Source: an uncultured Lachnospiraceae bacterium (GTDB lineage: Bacteria; Bacillota; Clostridia; Lachnospirales; Lachnospiraceae). Taken from it: a stretch of DNA of 64,000 nucleotides. Of the stretch, positions 16,469 through 25,141 are shown piece by piece. The stretch lies in contig CANBFE010000002.1 of NCBI GenBank assembly GCA_947367855.1, positions 248,001-312,000 of the forward strand. The letters are read 5' to 3'. How positions within the stretch are numbered: the first letter of the stretch is position 1; the number at the start of each line of letters is the position of its first letter. A model generated the notes under the pieces. It was given only the letters and a program-made list of their open reading frames with translations. It had not been told where the DNA came from and ran no database searches. Made by a program: the position numbers and the translations under genes.

Positions 16469-17044
16469 GTGGGTACTTATTACCGGCACAGAAAAACGGA
16501 GAGTGTGGACGTGCCATATTCTTTCCGCTGCGAACAGTGCATGAAGGACAGCGGGACACTGAAGGCGACCATTACAGGCATGGAAGCGGAGATAAACAGC
16601 AATTTTAAGACCCTGAACAACAGAAATCAGCAGAAACTGGACGAGATAGCCCATACCTATCTGGTGAGGGAGGTTAAGGAGGCTTATCGCAACGCTACTG
16701 GGAAGCAGATTTATGTCAAGGCCTTTAAGGATGAATGTCCCCATTGCCATAAGCCTCAGTCCTGGGCTGTCAGCGGTGCGAAGGATGACATGTTCGGCAC
16801 TCCCATTGTGTGTGTGATTCTGGGAGCCATCATTGGCGGAGGATGTTATTTCTTCTCAGGCGTGGAGAACAACCTGACAATTGCCCTGGTGGCGGCGGGA
16901 ATCTGCCTTGTCCTGGCAGCGGGAAGCCTGATTCTGAATATTGTGAAGGTACAGAATAAAAAGAAGCAGACTTCCAATGTGGTCCAGAAAAATGTGCCCG
17001 TTATTGAATGGGATGCCGTAGATCATATTCTGGGGGAAGGTTAG
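16469..17044 (+). CDS. zinc-ribbon membrane protein of unknown function
   Basis: 191 residues from GTG 16469, AGGAGG 8 bases upstream. Two Cys pairs, CEQC (about 21-24) and CPHCHKP (about 90-93), look like the halves of a zinc ribbon separated by a helical insert of 65 residues. Two membrane helices follow (GTPIVCVILGAIIGGGCYFF and TIALVAAGICLVLAAGSLIL), then a short basic tail. No known family was recognised. The gene has its own strong promoter and a terminator at 17051-17090, so it is transcribed alone. Its last 44 bases overlap the 3' end of the exosortase gene on the other strand. Confidence 0.7.
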   Translation: MGTYYRHRKTESVDVPYSFRCEQCMKDSGTLKATITGMEAEINSNFKTLNNRNQQKLDEIAHTYLVREVKEAYRNATGKQIYVKAFKDECPHCHKPQSWAVSGAKDDMFGTPIVCVILGAIIGGGCYFFSGVENNLTIALVAAGICLVLAAGSLILNIVKVQNKKKQTSNVVQKNVPVIEWDAVDHILGEG

Positions 17045-17885
17045 AGCGGTCAGCCTTTCGGGAGACAGTCTCCCGGGAGGCTGTTTCTTTGTGGGAATGC
17101 CGTTTCCGGAGCAGTGATCCTGCGCAGTACAGCAGGAGGATTCCGCAGCAGCAGATGGCAGTCAGTCCGGCGAAAGAGAGAAACTGTTCCCTGTTTTTTA
17201 CAAAGGCCCTGTTGAGGAACGGAATGCCCAGGACGATGGAAAAATACCAGAATACGGGAGGCAGACATCTGCGCAGAAGGGAGCCTTCTGCCGTGGAGTG
17301 GAAGAGATATCCCATCAGGCGGTAGAGGGTCAGCAGAGCCGCAAAATATACCACAATTCCTATGACTGTGTGAAGTCTGTCCGGGGTGAGAAGGCTTCCG
17401 AAAAGCTGCAGCCGCTGAAAGAGCAGCGGAAGGTAGATGGCGGCAATGATCCGCAGTCCGTTAACGAAGACGGTAAAAAGGAAGGCGAGCGCAATGCTGA
17501 TGCCTGTCCAGACGCAGCCGTTTCGGAAGCGGGATTTTCCGGATGCCGCAGCAGGGAAAAGGGATCCGTCTGCCAGGCCTGCTGCAGCCAGATGGACAAA
17601 GGAAAAAAGGAGCATGGAGGCAGTGATGAGCATAAACTGCATGCCGGAGCAGGACGGGGCGATGATGATTTTCATTCCGTGGTTCACATATCCTATGTCC
17701 TGTATATATACAAATGGTATACCGCTCAGAAGGCTCACCCAGCCGGCTGTGGGAGCCAGGAGCCAGAGCAGCTGCGCAGCTCCGGCCCGGCTGTAATAGT
17801 ATTTTGCGATGAAAATCAACAGAAGACCGGTGAGGTAGAATGGTATATTCGTTCGGAGAATGCCGGGTCTGTTTTCTTTTTCCAT
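17001..17885 (-). CDS. exosortase-like membrane transpeptidase
   Basis: 294 residues, ATG 17885 behind GAGGTGACATC, eight or more membrane helices. The exosortase/archaeosortase catalytic set is complete: C79 in APSCSGMQF, R145 in VNGLRIIAA and H172 in DRLHTVIGIVVYF. These enzymes cut a C-terminal PEP-CTERM-like signal and pass the protein on to a new anchor in the outer face of the membrane. The gene starts 16 bases after the VIT/VWA gene, whose tail fits as its substrate. The subfamily may be XrtK, but this could not be checked. The soluble, charged C-terminal tail from about residue 260 is an extension partly encoded by a terminator of the opposite gene. Exosortases are uncommon in Gram-positive bacteria. 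Confidence 0.85.
   Translation of the reverse strand: MEKENRPGILRTNIPFYLTGLLLIFIAKYYYSRAGAAQLLWLLAPTAGWVSLLSGIPFVYIQDIGYVNHGMKIIIAPSCSGMQFMLITASMLLFSFVHLAAAGLADGSLFPAAASGKSRFRNGCVWTGISIALAFLFTVFVNGLRIIAAIYLPLLFQRLQLFGSLLTPDRLHTVIGIVVYFAALLTLYRLMGYLFHSTAEGSLLRRCLPPVFWYFSIVLGIPFLNRAFVKNREQFLSFAGLTAICCCGILLLYCAGSLLRKRHSHKETASRETVSRKADRSNLPPEYDLRHPIQ
17051..17090 (+). terminator. terminator of the zinc-ribbon gene, lying in the exosortase coding sequence
   Basis: A two-part stem: CAGCCT pairs with AGGCTG (17078-17083) and, inside it, GGGAGAC with GTCTCCC; TTTCTTT follows. The same bases on the minus strand encode the Lys/Glu/Arg-rich tail of the exosortase-like protein. Confidence 0.7.
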
Positions 17886-17900
17886 GATGTCACCTCATTT

Positions 17901-20015
17901 TTATAATCCCTGCGTCTGTCTCCGCTGACCTGTCCGGCGCAGATATCCCAAAACCAGAACAGCAGCCGCCACAGTCAGCAGCAGAACTTCTCCGGGTTCC
18001 GAATAAGCCCGGTAGCCGCCTCCCACGGCCAGGTTGGATACGCCGAGAGGCAGCGGCGAGGCCTGGTTTATGCTTTTGCTGCGTCCTTCGCTGTTCCGAA
18101 CCACATCGATGACTGCCACAAATGAAGTGTAAGGCGTAGTCATACTGTAGTCAAGACCAAGCTGTGTGATTTCATCTTTGACAGATTCGTCATTTCTGGT
18201 ACTTCCATATCCTGCCAGCTGATCCAGTTTCGTCCTGGCCCAGAGATAGCGGATGGCTTCATTGTCCTCGTTCACTGCCACGTCGGCCACGGAGATTTCC
18301 TGAAGGTAGTCCTGTTGTCCTGATTTTCCTGATATCGTTATGGTGCCCTCAGGCTCCCCTGTCCATTTTCCGAAGAGAACGATGGGTTTTTGGGCATACA
18401 GGATGGAAGGCGCCGTGGTGGCTATATCGAAAACGTGAAAGCCTTCATAATCGATGGTAATGCCGGTGAGCAGCGGTGCTTCAATGTAGGTCCGGAAACG
18501 TTCCGCGCCTGTCTGCGCATCTTCGGAATCCGTTACAACAAAGGATTCCCCCATGCCGGACTGGGCAATTCCCTTGATCAGGTAATCATTGACGGAACTG
18601 CCGATACCGAAGGAGAAGAAGCTGGCGGTGTTCATATTTTCATTGATCAGCTCGAAAATTTCCCGTTCATTGGAAATATAGCCGTCGGTAATGATGACAA
18701 CGCTCCGGGCAGTGTCCTTGTTCATGGGGATTTCCATGGCTTCTTCAAGGGCGGGCATCATGGAAGTTCCGCCGCCGCCCTCTGTCTCATTGATCAGGTC
18801 TATGGCCCTGTACACATTCTGACTGGTGGCGGACAGAGACTCCGGAGACAGGATGGCGGTATCATCCGAAAACAGGACCAGGTTGAAACTGTCGGTTTCC
18901 CGTAAACCGGTTACCAGATTCCGGATTAGATCCTTGGCGGTTTCCAGTGGATAACCATACATGGAACCGGATACATCCAGTACAAAGATGTATTCCCTGG
19001 GGGGAATCTCCTCCGGGGTAAACCGTTGGGGCGGCTGAACCGTCAGCATGAAATACTTTTCTTCTTCTGCTCCGGTAAGCACCAGGCCGCTTTGGACCTC
19101 CTCTCCGGTGAGACGGTATTTCAGGATGAAATCACGGTTTCCGGCAAAGTCTTCCGGGTTGGCAAGGGTGATTCTGGCCTGGGAATCACCGTCCCTTTCC
19201 ACGCTGATCTCGTGGGATTTGCAGCTTACATCTCCGATGGGGACGCCGGTGGAGAGATTCACGGTGATATTATATTCTCCGGGAGGATTCTCGCCATGCA
19301 TGAGATAGGGGCTTGCCACCCACTCTTCCCTTGCAGGCTCCAGGGGTTCTGGAGTGGGGCGGACATTTTTCAGGGAGGCGGACTGGGAGGGCGGTTCTTC
19401 TTCAGCAGGTTCCGGCTCCTTGGGCGCATAACGGGGACCCACCACGGTTGGGAAGACAAAGGAGTAGATACCCTCCGTGGGGGTGATCAGCTCCGTATAG
19501 TGAAGTTCGATGCGGGCCGTATCCCCGGGCATGATATTTGCCACGTCCATGGTGAAGACGTTGGGGCGGTGCTGCTGCAGCAGAGAAGCGCTTTTTCCTT
19601 CGCTTTTTGCCTCCTCATACTCTGCCTTTGCCTCTTCTTTTTCCTTGATTTTGGCGGTGACAATGTGATCGCCGATCTGCATGGTCATGCCGTGCACGGT
19701 GACACTGGGCGCAGTGGGGAAAACATACCGTGCGTTAATGGGGGTATTTCCCTGGTTTGCATAGGTCTGGATCACATAGGTTTCGGCGATAATGCCGTTG
19801 ATATTGGTGATAACTTCCGTGGATTTTAACGGAAAAGCGTCCAGAGATGTATTTTCGTCCTGGATGAGAAAGTAGGGGGCCAGAAGTTCTTCTTCCTCCT
19901 CTTCCTGGATTTCCCCGCTGCTCCTGCCTTCCCCCGCTGCAAGGACAGTGGGGGAACAGGATGCCATGAGGAGCACGGAAAGCAGCAGACACAGCCATTT
20001 TCTGATTTTTTTCAT
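17901..20015 (-). CDS. VIT and VWA domain protein with PEP-CTERM-like sorting tail
   Basis: 704 residues, ATG 20015 behind GGAGGTACC. The signal peptide MKKIRKWLCLLLSVLLMASC may be a lipobox with C20. The VIT domain occupies about residues 50-185 (FPLKSTEVITNINGIIAE, INARYVFPTAPSVTVHG, PGDTARIELHYTELI). A Pro/Glu-rich linker leads into a VWA domain with an intact MIDAS, FVLDVSGSMYG, and later IITDGYISNE. The last 33 residues are SEPGE (672-676), a hydrophobic helix, and RRTGQRRQ, the arrangement of a PEP-CTERM/LPXTG-like sorting signal. It resembles inter-alpha-trypsin inhibitor heavy-chain-like surface proteins that may bind metal or partners. First gene of a two-gene operon with the exosortase. 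Confidence 0.88.
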   Translation of the reverse strand: MKKIRKWLCLLLSVLLMASCSPTVLAAGEGRSSGEIQEEEEEELLAPYFLIQDENTSLDAFPLKSTEVITNINGIIAETYVIQTYANQGNTPINARYVFPTAPSVTVHGMTMQIGDHIVTAKIKEKEEAKAEYEEAKSEGKSASLLQQHRPNVFTMDVANIMPGDTARIELHYTELITPTEGIYSFVFPTVVGPRYAPKEPEPAEEEPPSQSASLKNVRPTPEPLEPAREEWVASPYLMHGENPPGEYNITVNLSTGVPIGDVSCKSHEISVERDGDSQARITLANPEDFAGNRDFILKYRLTGEEVQSGLVLTGAEEEKYFMLTVQPPQRFTPEEIPPREYIFVLDVSGSMYGYPLETAKDLIRNLVTGLRETDSFNLVLFSDDTAILSPESLSATSQNVYRAIDLINETEGGGGTSMMPALEEAMEIPMNKDTARSVVIITDGYISNEREIFELINENMNTASFFSFGIGSSVNDYLIKGIAQSGMGESFVVTDSEDAQTGAERFRTYIEAPLLTGITIDYEGFHVFDIATTAPSILYAQKPIVLFGKWTGEPEGTITISGKSGQQDYLQEISVADVAVNEDNEAIRYLWARTKLDQLAGYGSTRNDESVKDEITQLGLDYSMTTPYTSFVAVIDVVRNSEGRSKSINQASPLPLGVSNLAVGGGYRAYSEPGEVLLLTVAAAVLVLGYLRRTGQRRQTQGL

Positions 20016-20190
20016 CGTAGGTACCTCCGTTTTCTGTCTCCATGAAACCGTCTGGCAGCATACGGCAGAGCGTAACGGTGTACAGGCATAACTGCTGCAT
20101 AGGCTGGTTCATGGTTGAATTGGGAATATGGTACTACGGAATTGCATAGAAGGTACGTCAAAATTCAAACATTTTTGCATCATTTTTTGT

Positions 20191-20949
20191 TCAGGCTATG
20201 TCTTCTTTTTGGAATCTCCGCAGACTGGCGCATATGCCGAATATGCACAGGGATAAAATGATGATCATTCCGGGCGAAACGGGGCTTCCGGATTGCCCGG
20301 CCCTGCCGGTCAGCAGCAGATAAGCCGCAGTCCAGGGATAAAATTCCGCGATCTGGGAACCTGACAGCACTACATTGAACAGACTGATTACGGCTACGGC
20401 AATAAAGGGCGCAAGCATTCCCTTTGTGCGCAAAGTAAGGTAGATGAAAGGCGTAATCGTGGCAAATAATAAGATACCGCCCTTGATCATCTGTGCCAGA
20501 ATGAAAACCGCCGATAACAGATTGATCTGGGAAACATCCAAAAAGAAGCTGCATATGATGGATATGGCAACAATGTCCAGCCATGAGAGAAGCATGAACA
20601 GCAGCACAAGGATAAACAGGATAATGAATTTTCCCAGTAAGAACTGCCTGCGCTCTATGGGAACGACAAAAAGTGTCTTTAAAGTTTTTTCCGTATATTC
20701 CCTGCTGACCAGAAAGATTGCCACAACCGCCATGACAAGCGGGCCGAACAGCAGCATGATAAACATGATGGTATCTTCATATATCCCGCCGAGACTCAGG
20801 GGGGCGGCCGTATTTGAAAGAGAAATCCGGATATCGTTGACCGTAACCAAAAACGGGACCACAAACGAACCCAGCAGACCGATCAGAATTATTTTGGAAC
20901 GTTTTAATTTCAGCCATTCGCAGTATACAATTTCAGCCAATTCCCTCAC
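20191..20949 (-). CDS. ABC-2 permease of a lantibiotic/bacitracin-resistance type exporter
   Basis: 252 residues from GTG 20949; the ribosome site AGGAGG touches this GTG, so TTG at 20940, with better spacing, may be the real start. Six membrane segments, with EYTEKTLKTLFVVPIERRQF as the coupling loop, as in BcrB/LanE-like permeases. It is preceded by the remains of its ATPase and by a two-component system on the same strand, the usual layout for cell-envelope peptide resistance. With the ATPase gene broken, the permease probably has no cognate motor unless another ATPase substitutes. Confidence 0.8.
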   Translation of the reverse strand: MRELAEIVYCEWLKLKRSKIILIGLLGSFVVPFLVTVNDIRISLSNTAAPLSLGGIYEDTIMFIMLLFGPLVMAVVAIFLVSREYTEKTLKTLFVVPIERRQFLLGKFIILFILVLLFMLLSWLDIVAISIICSFFLDVSQINLLSAVFILAQMIKGGILLFATITPFIYLTLRTKGMLAPFIAVAVISLFNVVLSGSQIAEFYPWTAAYLLLTGRAGQSGSPVSPGMIIILSLCIFGICASLRRFQKEDIA

Positions 20950-21376
20950 CTCCTACTAATTCCGTGAAATAATCTTCCAGTTTTCCCGTACAGACGCTGA
21001 TGTTGGCAACCGTAATTCCTTCCTGTACAAAACGGTTATTGATCTCTGCCCTGCTGTCAATTTTTTCATACAGCCGCAGGTGATTGCTTCCAATGACTGC
21101 GTAATCGGAAATGCAGAAGATATGTTCTGCTCAGCCGCGCCAGGATTTCCAGATTTTCCTCTGCAGTCAGATTCTCATAGAAGGCGGGGGATTCTATGAT
21201 AGAGCCTATGCGGTGGTAATGCTTTTTTCTGAAATCCGAATGATTTTCTCCGAAAAGACATATCTTTCCGCCTGACGGCTGAATGAGATTCAGCAGCATT
21301 TTCATGGTCGTAGTCTTTCCTGCGCCGTTTCTGCCCAAAAGCGCAGATTCTCTGTTTCAATTACATATTTGCTCAT
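20933..21376 (-). pseudogene. lantibiotic-immunity type ABC ATPase with two internal deletions
   Basis: The gene starts at ATG 21376 behind AGGAGGTGC, reads MSKYVIETENLR, then jumps directly into GRNGAGKTTTMKMLLN, so the about 25 residues normally between them are gone and the frame shifts. The second piece, 21066-21338, runs through Walker A to ENLEILARLSR. It then jumps to the C-terminal end, readable in another frame as ISDYAVIGSNHLRLYEKID and VCTGKLEDYFTELVGGEG, ending at 20933. The signature motif, Walker B and switch His are all missing. A normal member has about 230-300 residues; only some 140 codons remain. The flanking ends fit BcrA/LanF ATPases well, so it is a clear relic. Confidence 0.85.
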
Positions 21377-21438
21377 CTGTAAAGCACCTCCTTTCCTTTA
21401 GTCTACCAATTAGTCCTGACACATGCCTTTCCCAAATC

Positions 21439-22356
21439 TTAATTTTCTCTTACAGGATCATTTGCCATAAGAGGCAGATCCAGGCAGAAGGTGGTCATTC
21501 CGCCGGGAATGCTTTGGACGCTTATTTTCCCGGACATGGCGTCCGTAAGCTCCCGGACAATGGCCAGGCCAAGTCCGTTTCCGCTTCCGGACCGTGCAGG
21601 GTCGCATTTATACAGGCGCTTAAAGAGAAAGGGCAGCTCCTTTTCGGGAATGGCCGCCCCGTTGTTGGACACGGATACCTGTATTCCGGTTTCAAGTTTG
21701 GCGACAGCAAGCTCTATGAAAGAGCATTTTCCGTGCTCTATGGCATTGCTTAGCAGATTGTTAATCATCCTTGCATATGCCGTTCTGTCCAGGTTCACCA
21801 ACCATTCATCTTCCGCGATATCCGCCGAAAAAGCAATCTTTTTTTCCTGAAAGAGGGGGATGTGCTCGATAATGACTTCTCTGGTCAACTCATTGATGTC
21901 AAGAATTTCCATCTGGTATATCTGTTCCCTGGAGGCCAGTTTAAACCACTGAAAGAGCCTGTCTATGAGCTTCTGCAGATCCAGGGCTTTTCTGTAAGTG
22001 ATATGAATATATTCATCCGGCTCCTTCGCATTCCGGGAATCCAGGGACTCCAGATATCCTGTCAGGGAGGCCAGGGGCGTCCGTACATCATGGGATAAGT
22101 CGGTCAGCAGCTGTTGGTTTGTATTTTCCGCCCTTTGCAGTTTTACAAATTGCCCGCGGCTTTCCGCTAAAATGCCGTTCAGCTCAAAATTGATATCTGC
22201 AAGAATGCCGTTTCCTCTCACAAATGAATTCTTCCCGGGTTCTTTGCGCAGACTTTTCAGAAATGCCAGCCATTCTGCCAGTTGTCTTCGGATATGAAGG
22301 ATGTAAAGAAACTCTCCCACACAGAGAAATGCCAAAATAATAATAAATACCGTCAT
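21439..22356 (-). CDS. sensor histidine kinase of the envelope-stress/lantibiotic type
   Basis: 305 residues, ATG 22356 overlapping the regulator stop by four bases. One N-terminal helix (FIIILAFLCVGEFLYIL), no obvious extracellular sensor, and a HisKA domain with the phospho-His in DLSHDVRTPLASL. ATPase boxes: N box INNLLSNAIEHG, G1 VSNNGAAIPEKE, G2 GSGNGLGLAIVREL. Short kinases of this type often work with an ABC module rather than sensing a ligand directly, which fits the adjacent exporter genes. The kinase itself looks intact although its neighbouring ATPase is dead. Confidence 0.9.
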   Translation of the reverse strand: MTVFIIILAFLCVGEFLYILHIRRQLAEWLAFLKSLRKEPGKNSFVRGNGILADINFELNGILAESRGQFVKLQRAENTNQQLLTDLSHDVRTPLASLTGYLESLDSRNAKEPDEYIHITYRKALDLQKLIDRLFQWFKLASREQIYQMEILDINELTREVIIEHIPLFQEKKIAFSADIAEDEWLVNLDRTAYARMINNLLSNAIEHGKCSFIELAVAKLETGIQVSVSNNGAAIPEKELPFLFKRLYKCDPARSGSGNGLGLAIVRELTDAMSGKISVQSIPGGMTTFCLDLPLMANDPVREN

Positions 22357-23051
22357 TGTGTTTCACCGCCTGATTTGTATCCTACGCCCCATACCGTTAC
22401 GATGTAATTGGGGTTTTCCGGGTTATCCTCGATCTTTTTTCTCAGCCTGCGGATATGGACCATGATATTATTGTCGTCAAAGGCATATTCGTCATTCCAG
22501 ACGGTCCGATAGATCTGTCTCTTGGTGAAAACCTTCCCCGGATTTTCTGCGAAAAACACAAGCAAATCGAATTCTTTTGCCGTCAGTTCCAGGGGCAGGC
22601 CATGTTTTTGAACCGTGCGGCCTGCCCTGTTGATGGTCAGTTCCCCCATGGTAATATACGCACTGGGAATATTTGCGGTATTGAAAACGGTATATCTCCG
22701 CAAAAGGGAGGATACCCTTGCAAGAAATTCACTGTTCGAAAAGGGTTTTGTCAAATAATCGTCTGCGCCCATCCTTAATCCCGATACCTTATCGCCCTCG
22801 CTGTCTCTGGCGGTGAGCATCAGAACAGGAACGAAGCTTTTTTCCCGGATTTTCTCCAGTACCTCATATCCGTTTTTCAGCGGCAGCATAATGTCCAGGA
22901 TGACAAGATGATAATCGAAATTCCGCTGCTCCTGTAATCCCGTAACCCCGTCGTTGCATACACAGACATCATAACCCTCCTGTTCCAGATTGTTTTTCAG
23001 CAGTCTGCATAGCGCCATGTCGTCGTCAATAAGCAATATTTTCAGCTTCAT
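22353..23051 (-). CDS. OmpR-family response regulator
   Basis: 232 residues, ATG 23051. The receiver has the acidic pair LLIDDDMALC, the phospho-acceptor Asp in LVILDIMLPLKNG, Thr in VLMLTARDSE and Lys in DYLTKPFSNSE. The C-terminal winged helix shows ELTAKEFDLLVFF, KRQIYRTVWNDEYAFDDNNIMVHIRRLRKKI and PNYIVTVWGVGYK. It partners with the overlapping kinase and probably controls the ABC exporter gene set downstream on the same strand. The 230 bases upstream (23052-23281) show no clear gene or repeat; they must hold its promoter and the 3' end of the AraC gene lies beyond. Confidence 0.92.
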   Translation of the reverse strand: MKLKILLIDDDMALCRLLKNNLEQEGYDVCVCNDGVTGLQEQRNFDYHLVILDIMLPLKNGYEVLEKIREKSFVPVLMLTARDSEGDKVSGLRMGADDYLTKPFSNSEFLARVSSLLRRYTVFNTANIPSAYITMGELTINRAGRTVQKHGLPLELTAKEFDLLVFFAENPGKVFTKRQIYRTVWNDEYAFDDNNIMVHIRRLRKKIEDNPENPNYIVTVWGVGYKSGGETQ

Positions 23052-23281
23052 TCGGTTTATCCTTTCGAAATACGGTGATTCTTCCGTTACATACAGGTCC
23101 TCCGCAGCGTTCTTTGGGGAACTTGCGTTGGAGCGGCAGGACAGGGTACATCTCCTGGAATTTGTATTATTTTACACTACTTTGCTGTATCCCACAAGAC
23201 AGAACCGTATTTTTCCACCTGTTTCCACGCGCCGGGAATTGCGGTGCAGGGCAGGCGGGAAAGGGGCATCCTTCCATTGCT

Positions 23282-24145
23282 TCAGGCTGTGGTCCGGCGT
23301 TTTACCACAGGTATCCACACTTCAAACCGGGCATTTTCCGGGTCCGGATTCAGGTAGACTTCCACGTCCGGGGCATTGCCGTACTCGTACCCGGAAGTGG
23401 GAAGCCATTCCGTCACGATGCGTCTCTCCAGTTCCTGGATGGCCTGATTCGAGCCTGTTCCGGAGAATATGGCCCAGGTAGCTCCGGGCACGGTGTATTC
23501 TTCCAGACCTTCTGCCGCATGGGAGGAGGAGACTGCGATATAGTACCGCCAGGGTTCCGTGTCATTGCAGGTGCTGACGCCCAATACGCCATAGGGCGGC
23601 GTGTCGATCATGGCTGCCAGACGCTGTAATGTGCCGTTGGCGGATATTTCGCCCCATTTGGCGGGAATCACCGCAAAATTCTTCTCGATGTCTTTTTCCA
23701 GAGGCACGGATACGCCTATGATGCGGAAGGGCTCTTTTGTCTCGATTCGATAATTCATTTCTTCCACTCCTTTGACTGTGATTTTAAAAGTAATCGGCGG
23801 GAAGGATTTTACGGCGATGCCCTCCTTTTTCAGGGCGGAGGGGGCAATTCCATGGACGGACTGAAATGCCCTGTTGAAGGCAGTGGGAGAGCTGTACCCA
23901 TACCTGGAAGCCACATCTATGATTTTCATGTCCTTTCCCTGGAGATCCACGGCGGCAAGGGACATTTTCCGCCTGCGGATATATTCGGACAGGGGAATCC
24001 CGGCCATATAGGTGAACATTCTCTGAAAATGATAAGAGGAGCAGCAGGCAATCCGCCCGAGCTGTCTGATATCAATCTCGTCCGTCATATGCTCTTCCAT
24101 GTAGTTCAGGGCTTCGTTTAATCTTTCAATCCATTCCATAGTCAT
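23282..24145 (-). CDS. AraC-family regulator with GyrI-like ligand-binding domain
   Basis: 287 residues, ATG 24145 behind TTGGAGGAAA. Unusually for the family as a whole but typical of the Rob/SoxS-GyrI type, the two helix-turn-helix motifs are N-terminal (IDIRQLGRIACCSSYHFQRMF and IIDVASRYGYSSPTAFNRAF regions, residues 20-105), and the C-terminal 150 residues form an effector-binding domain (PFRIIGVSVPLEKDIEK, PPYGVLGVSTCN, EYTVPGATWAIFSG). Such proteins sense small hydrophobic compounds and often induce efflux. No obvious target operon adjoins it; the neighbours on both sides point the same way. Confidence 0.9.
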   Translation of the reverse strand: MTMEWIERLNEALNYMEEHMTDEIDIRQLGRIACCSSYHFQRMFTYMAGIPLSEYIRRRKMSLAAVDLQGKDMKIIDVASRYGYSSPTAFNRAFQSVHGIAPSALKKEGIAVKSFPPITFKITVKGVEEMNYRIETKEPFRIIGVSVPLEKDIEKNFAVIPAKWGEISANGTLQRLAAMIDTPPYGVLGVSTCNDTEPWRYYIAVSSSHAAEGLEEYTVPGATWAIFSGTGSNQAIQELERRIVTEWLPTSGYEYGNAPDVEVYLNPDPENARFEVWIPVVKRRTTA

Positions 24146-24250
24146 TTTCCTCCAATCCTTCCGTCTGTCTTTCAGTGTATCACATGTTCGGTGCAGTTTC
24201 CTCTCCGTATCTGCACGGAAAAGAGAGGTTTTCTGGTGCTATCATACTAA

Positions 24251-25141
24251 TTATCGAATATAAATTTCTGATACAGTGTCTTCCACACCGTTGATTTGCA
24301 GCCTGACATGAATTTTTCCATTTTCAAATTCATTCAGCGCATACTGCAGGGGTTCTGAAAGGTTTGTGACATCAATAGATATTGCGGTCTCCCCCTGTAC
24401 CAGCCACAGCACAAGTGTTGCGCCATCCGGTACAGTGCCGCAGGAAATATCAGCGGAAAGCATCTGCGTGTCTGCGTCTGTAATGGTCATATCCTGTTCC
24501 TTTACAAATCCTTCATCGGCGCTTCTGAAATCCAGTTTCCAGACATCATCCAGATAAGTGTTATAATTCATGCTGATTGTGCCATAGTTCCATATGCGGT
24601 TCTCAGCGGCGGCATTTGTGTCGGTCCGGTTTTCCATGGCGACACTGATGATAAAACCTGTCAGGCACAGCAGCATGAGTGTCATGCTCACAATGCCGGC
24701 AATAATAAAATTCAAGTGATGTGTTCCCTGTTTTAACATAAGATCATTGTCCTCCCTGTTAATAGGTGTTCCGCATTTTTCGCAGTAGTTTGCCTTTACC
24801 GAAATCCGTTTTCCGCAGGCCTGACAGACCGTTTTGACTTCTGAACGGCGCAGAAAGTAAATCAGCAATCCCATAAAGGGTGTGGCTGCAAAAACCACAA
24901 CCGCCCACAGTACCGGGTCCTCGTCCCTTTTTTTACAATCCTGATATACCCATGCCGCAAAAAAAGAAAAGGTGCACAGGGCAAAAAGGATAAAGCCCAA
25001 AAGCAGTATGGGAAACAGCAGGGAAAGGCCGCTGAATCCTTCACTTTTAAAAAAATATATTACAAACCGTAAAATAAGAATCAACAGGATAACGATAATG
25101 CCAATGGAAACCGCAAGTCTGCCATTTTTTGTACGATTCAT
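24251..25141 (-). CDS. zinc-ribbon multi-helix membrane protein of a sigma-factor operon
   Basis: 296 residues, ATG 25141 overlapping the preceding gene by four bases. Three N-terminal membrane helices with a PLDc_N-like segment (AWVYQDCKKRDEDPVLWAVVV), then a zinc ribbon CQACGKRISVKANYCEKCG (about 112-130), a fourth helix (FIIAGIVSMTLMLLCLTGF) and an extracellular domain of about 120 residues. The order suggests a cytoplasmic zinc ribbon linked to an outside sensor domain. Last gene of a three-gene operon with a sigma factor, so it may transmit an envelope signal or be a regulon member. Function not recognised. Confidence 0.65.
   Translation of the reverse strand: MNRTKNGRLAVSIGIIVILLILILRFVIYFFKSEGFSGLSLLFPILLLGFILFALCTFSFFAAWVYQDCKKRDEDPVLWAVVVFAATPFMGLLIYFLRRSEVKTVCQACGKRISVKANYCEKCGTPINREDNDLMLKQGTHHLNFIIAGIVSMTLMLLCLTGFIISVAMENRTDTNAAAENRIWNYGTISMNYNTYLDDVWKLDFRSADEGFVKEQDMTITDADTQMLSADISCGTVPDGATLVLWLVQGETAISIDVTNLSEPLQYALNEFENGKIHVRLQINGVEDTVSEIYIR

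Noticed and set aside
17298..17906. Plus-strand frame of 202 codons
   Set aside because: Antisense to the exosortase gene, whose catalytic motifs are clear; no motif in the plus frame.
19026..19829. Plus-strand frame of 267 codons
   Set aside because: It is entirely antisense to the VIT/VWA gene and has no ribosome site or recognisable domain.
20191..23051. Lanthipeptide biosynthesis cluster
   Set aside because: Only immunity-type exporter and regulator genes are present; no precursor, LanB, LanC, LanM or protease gene was seen.
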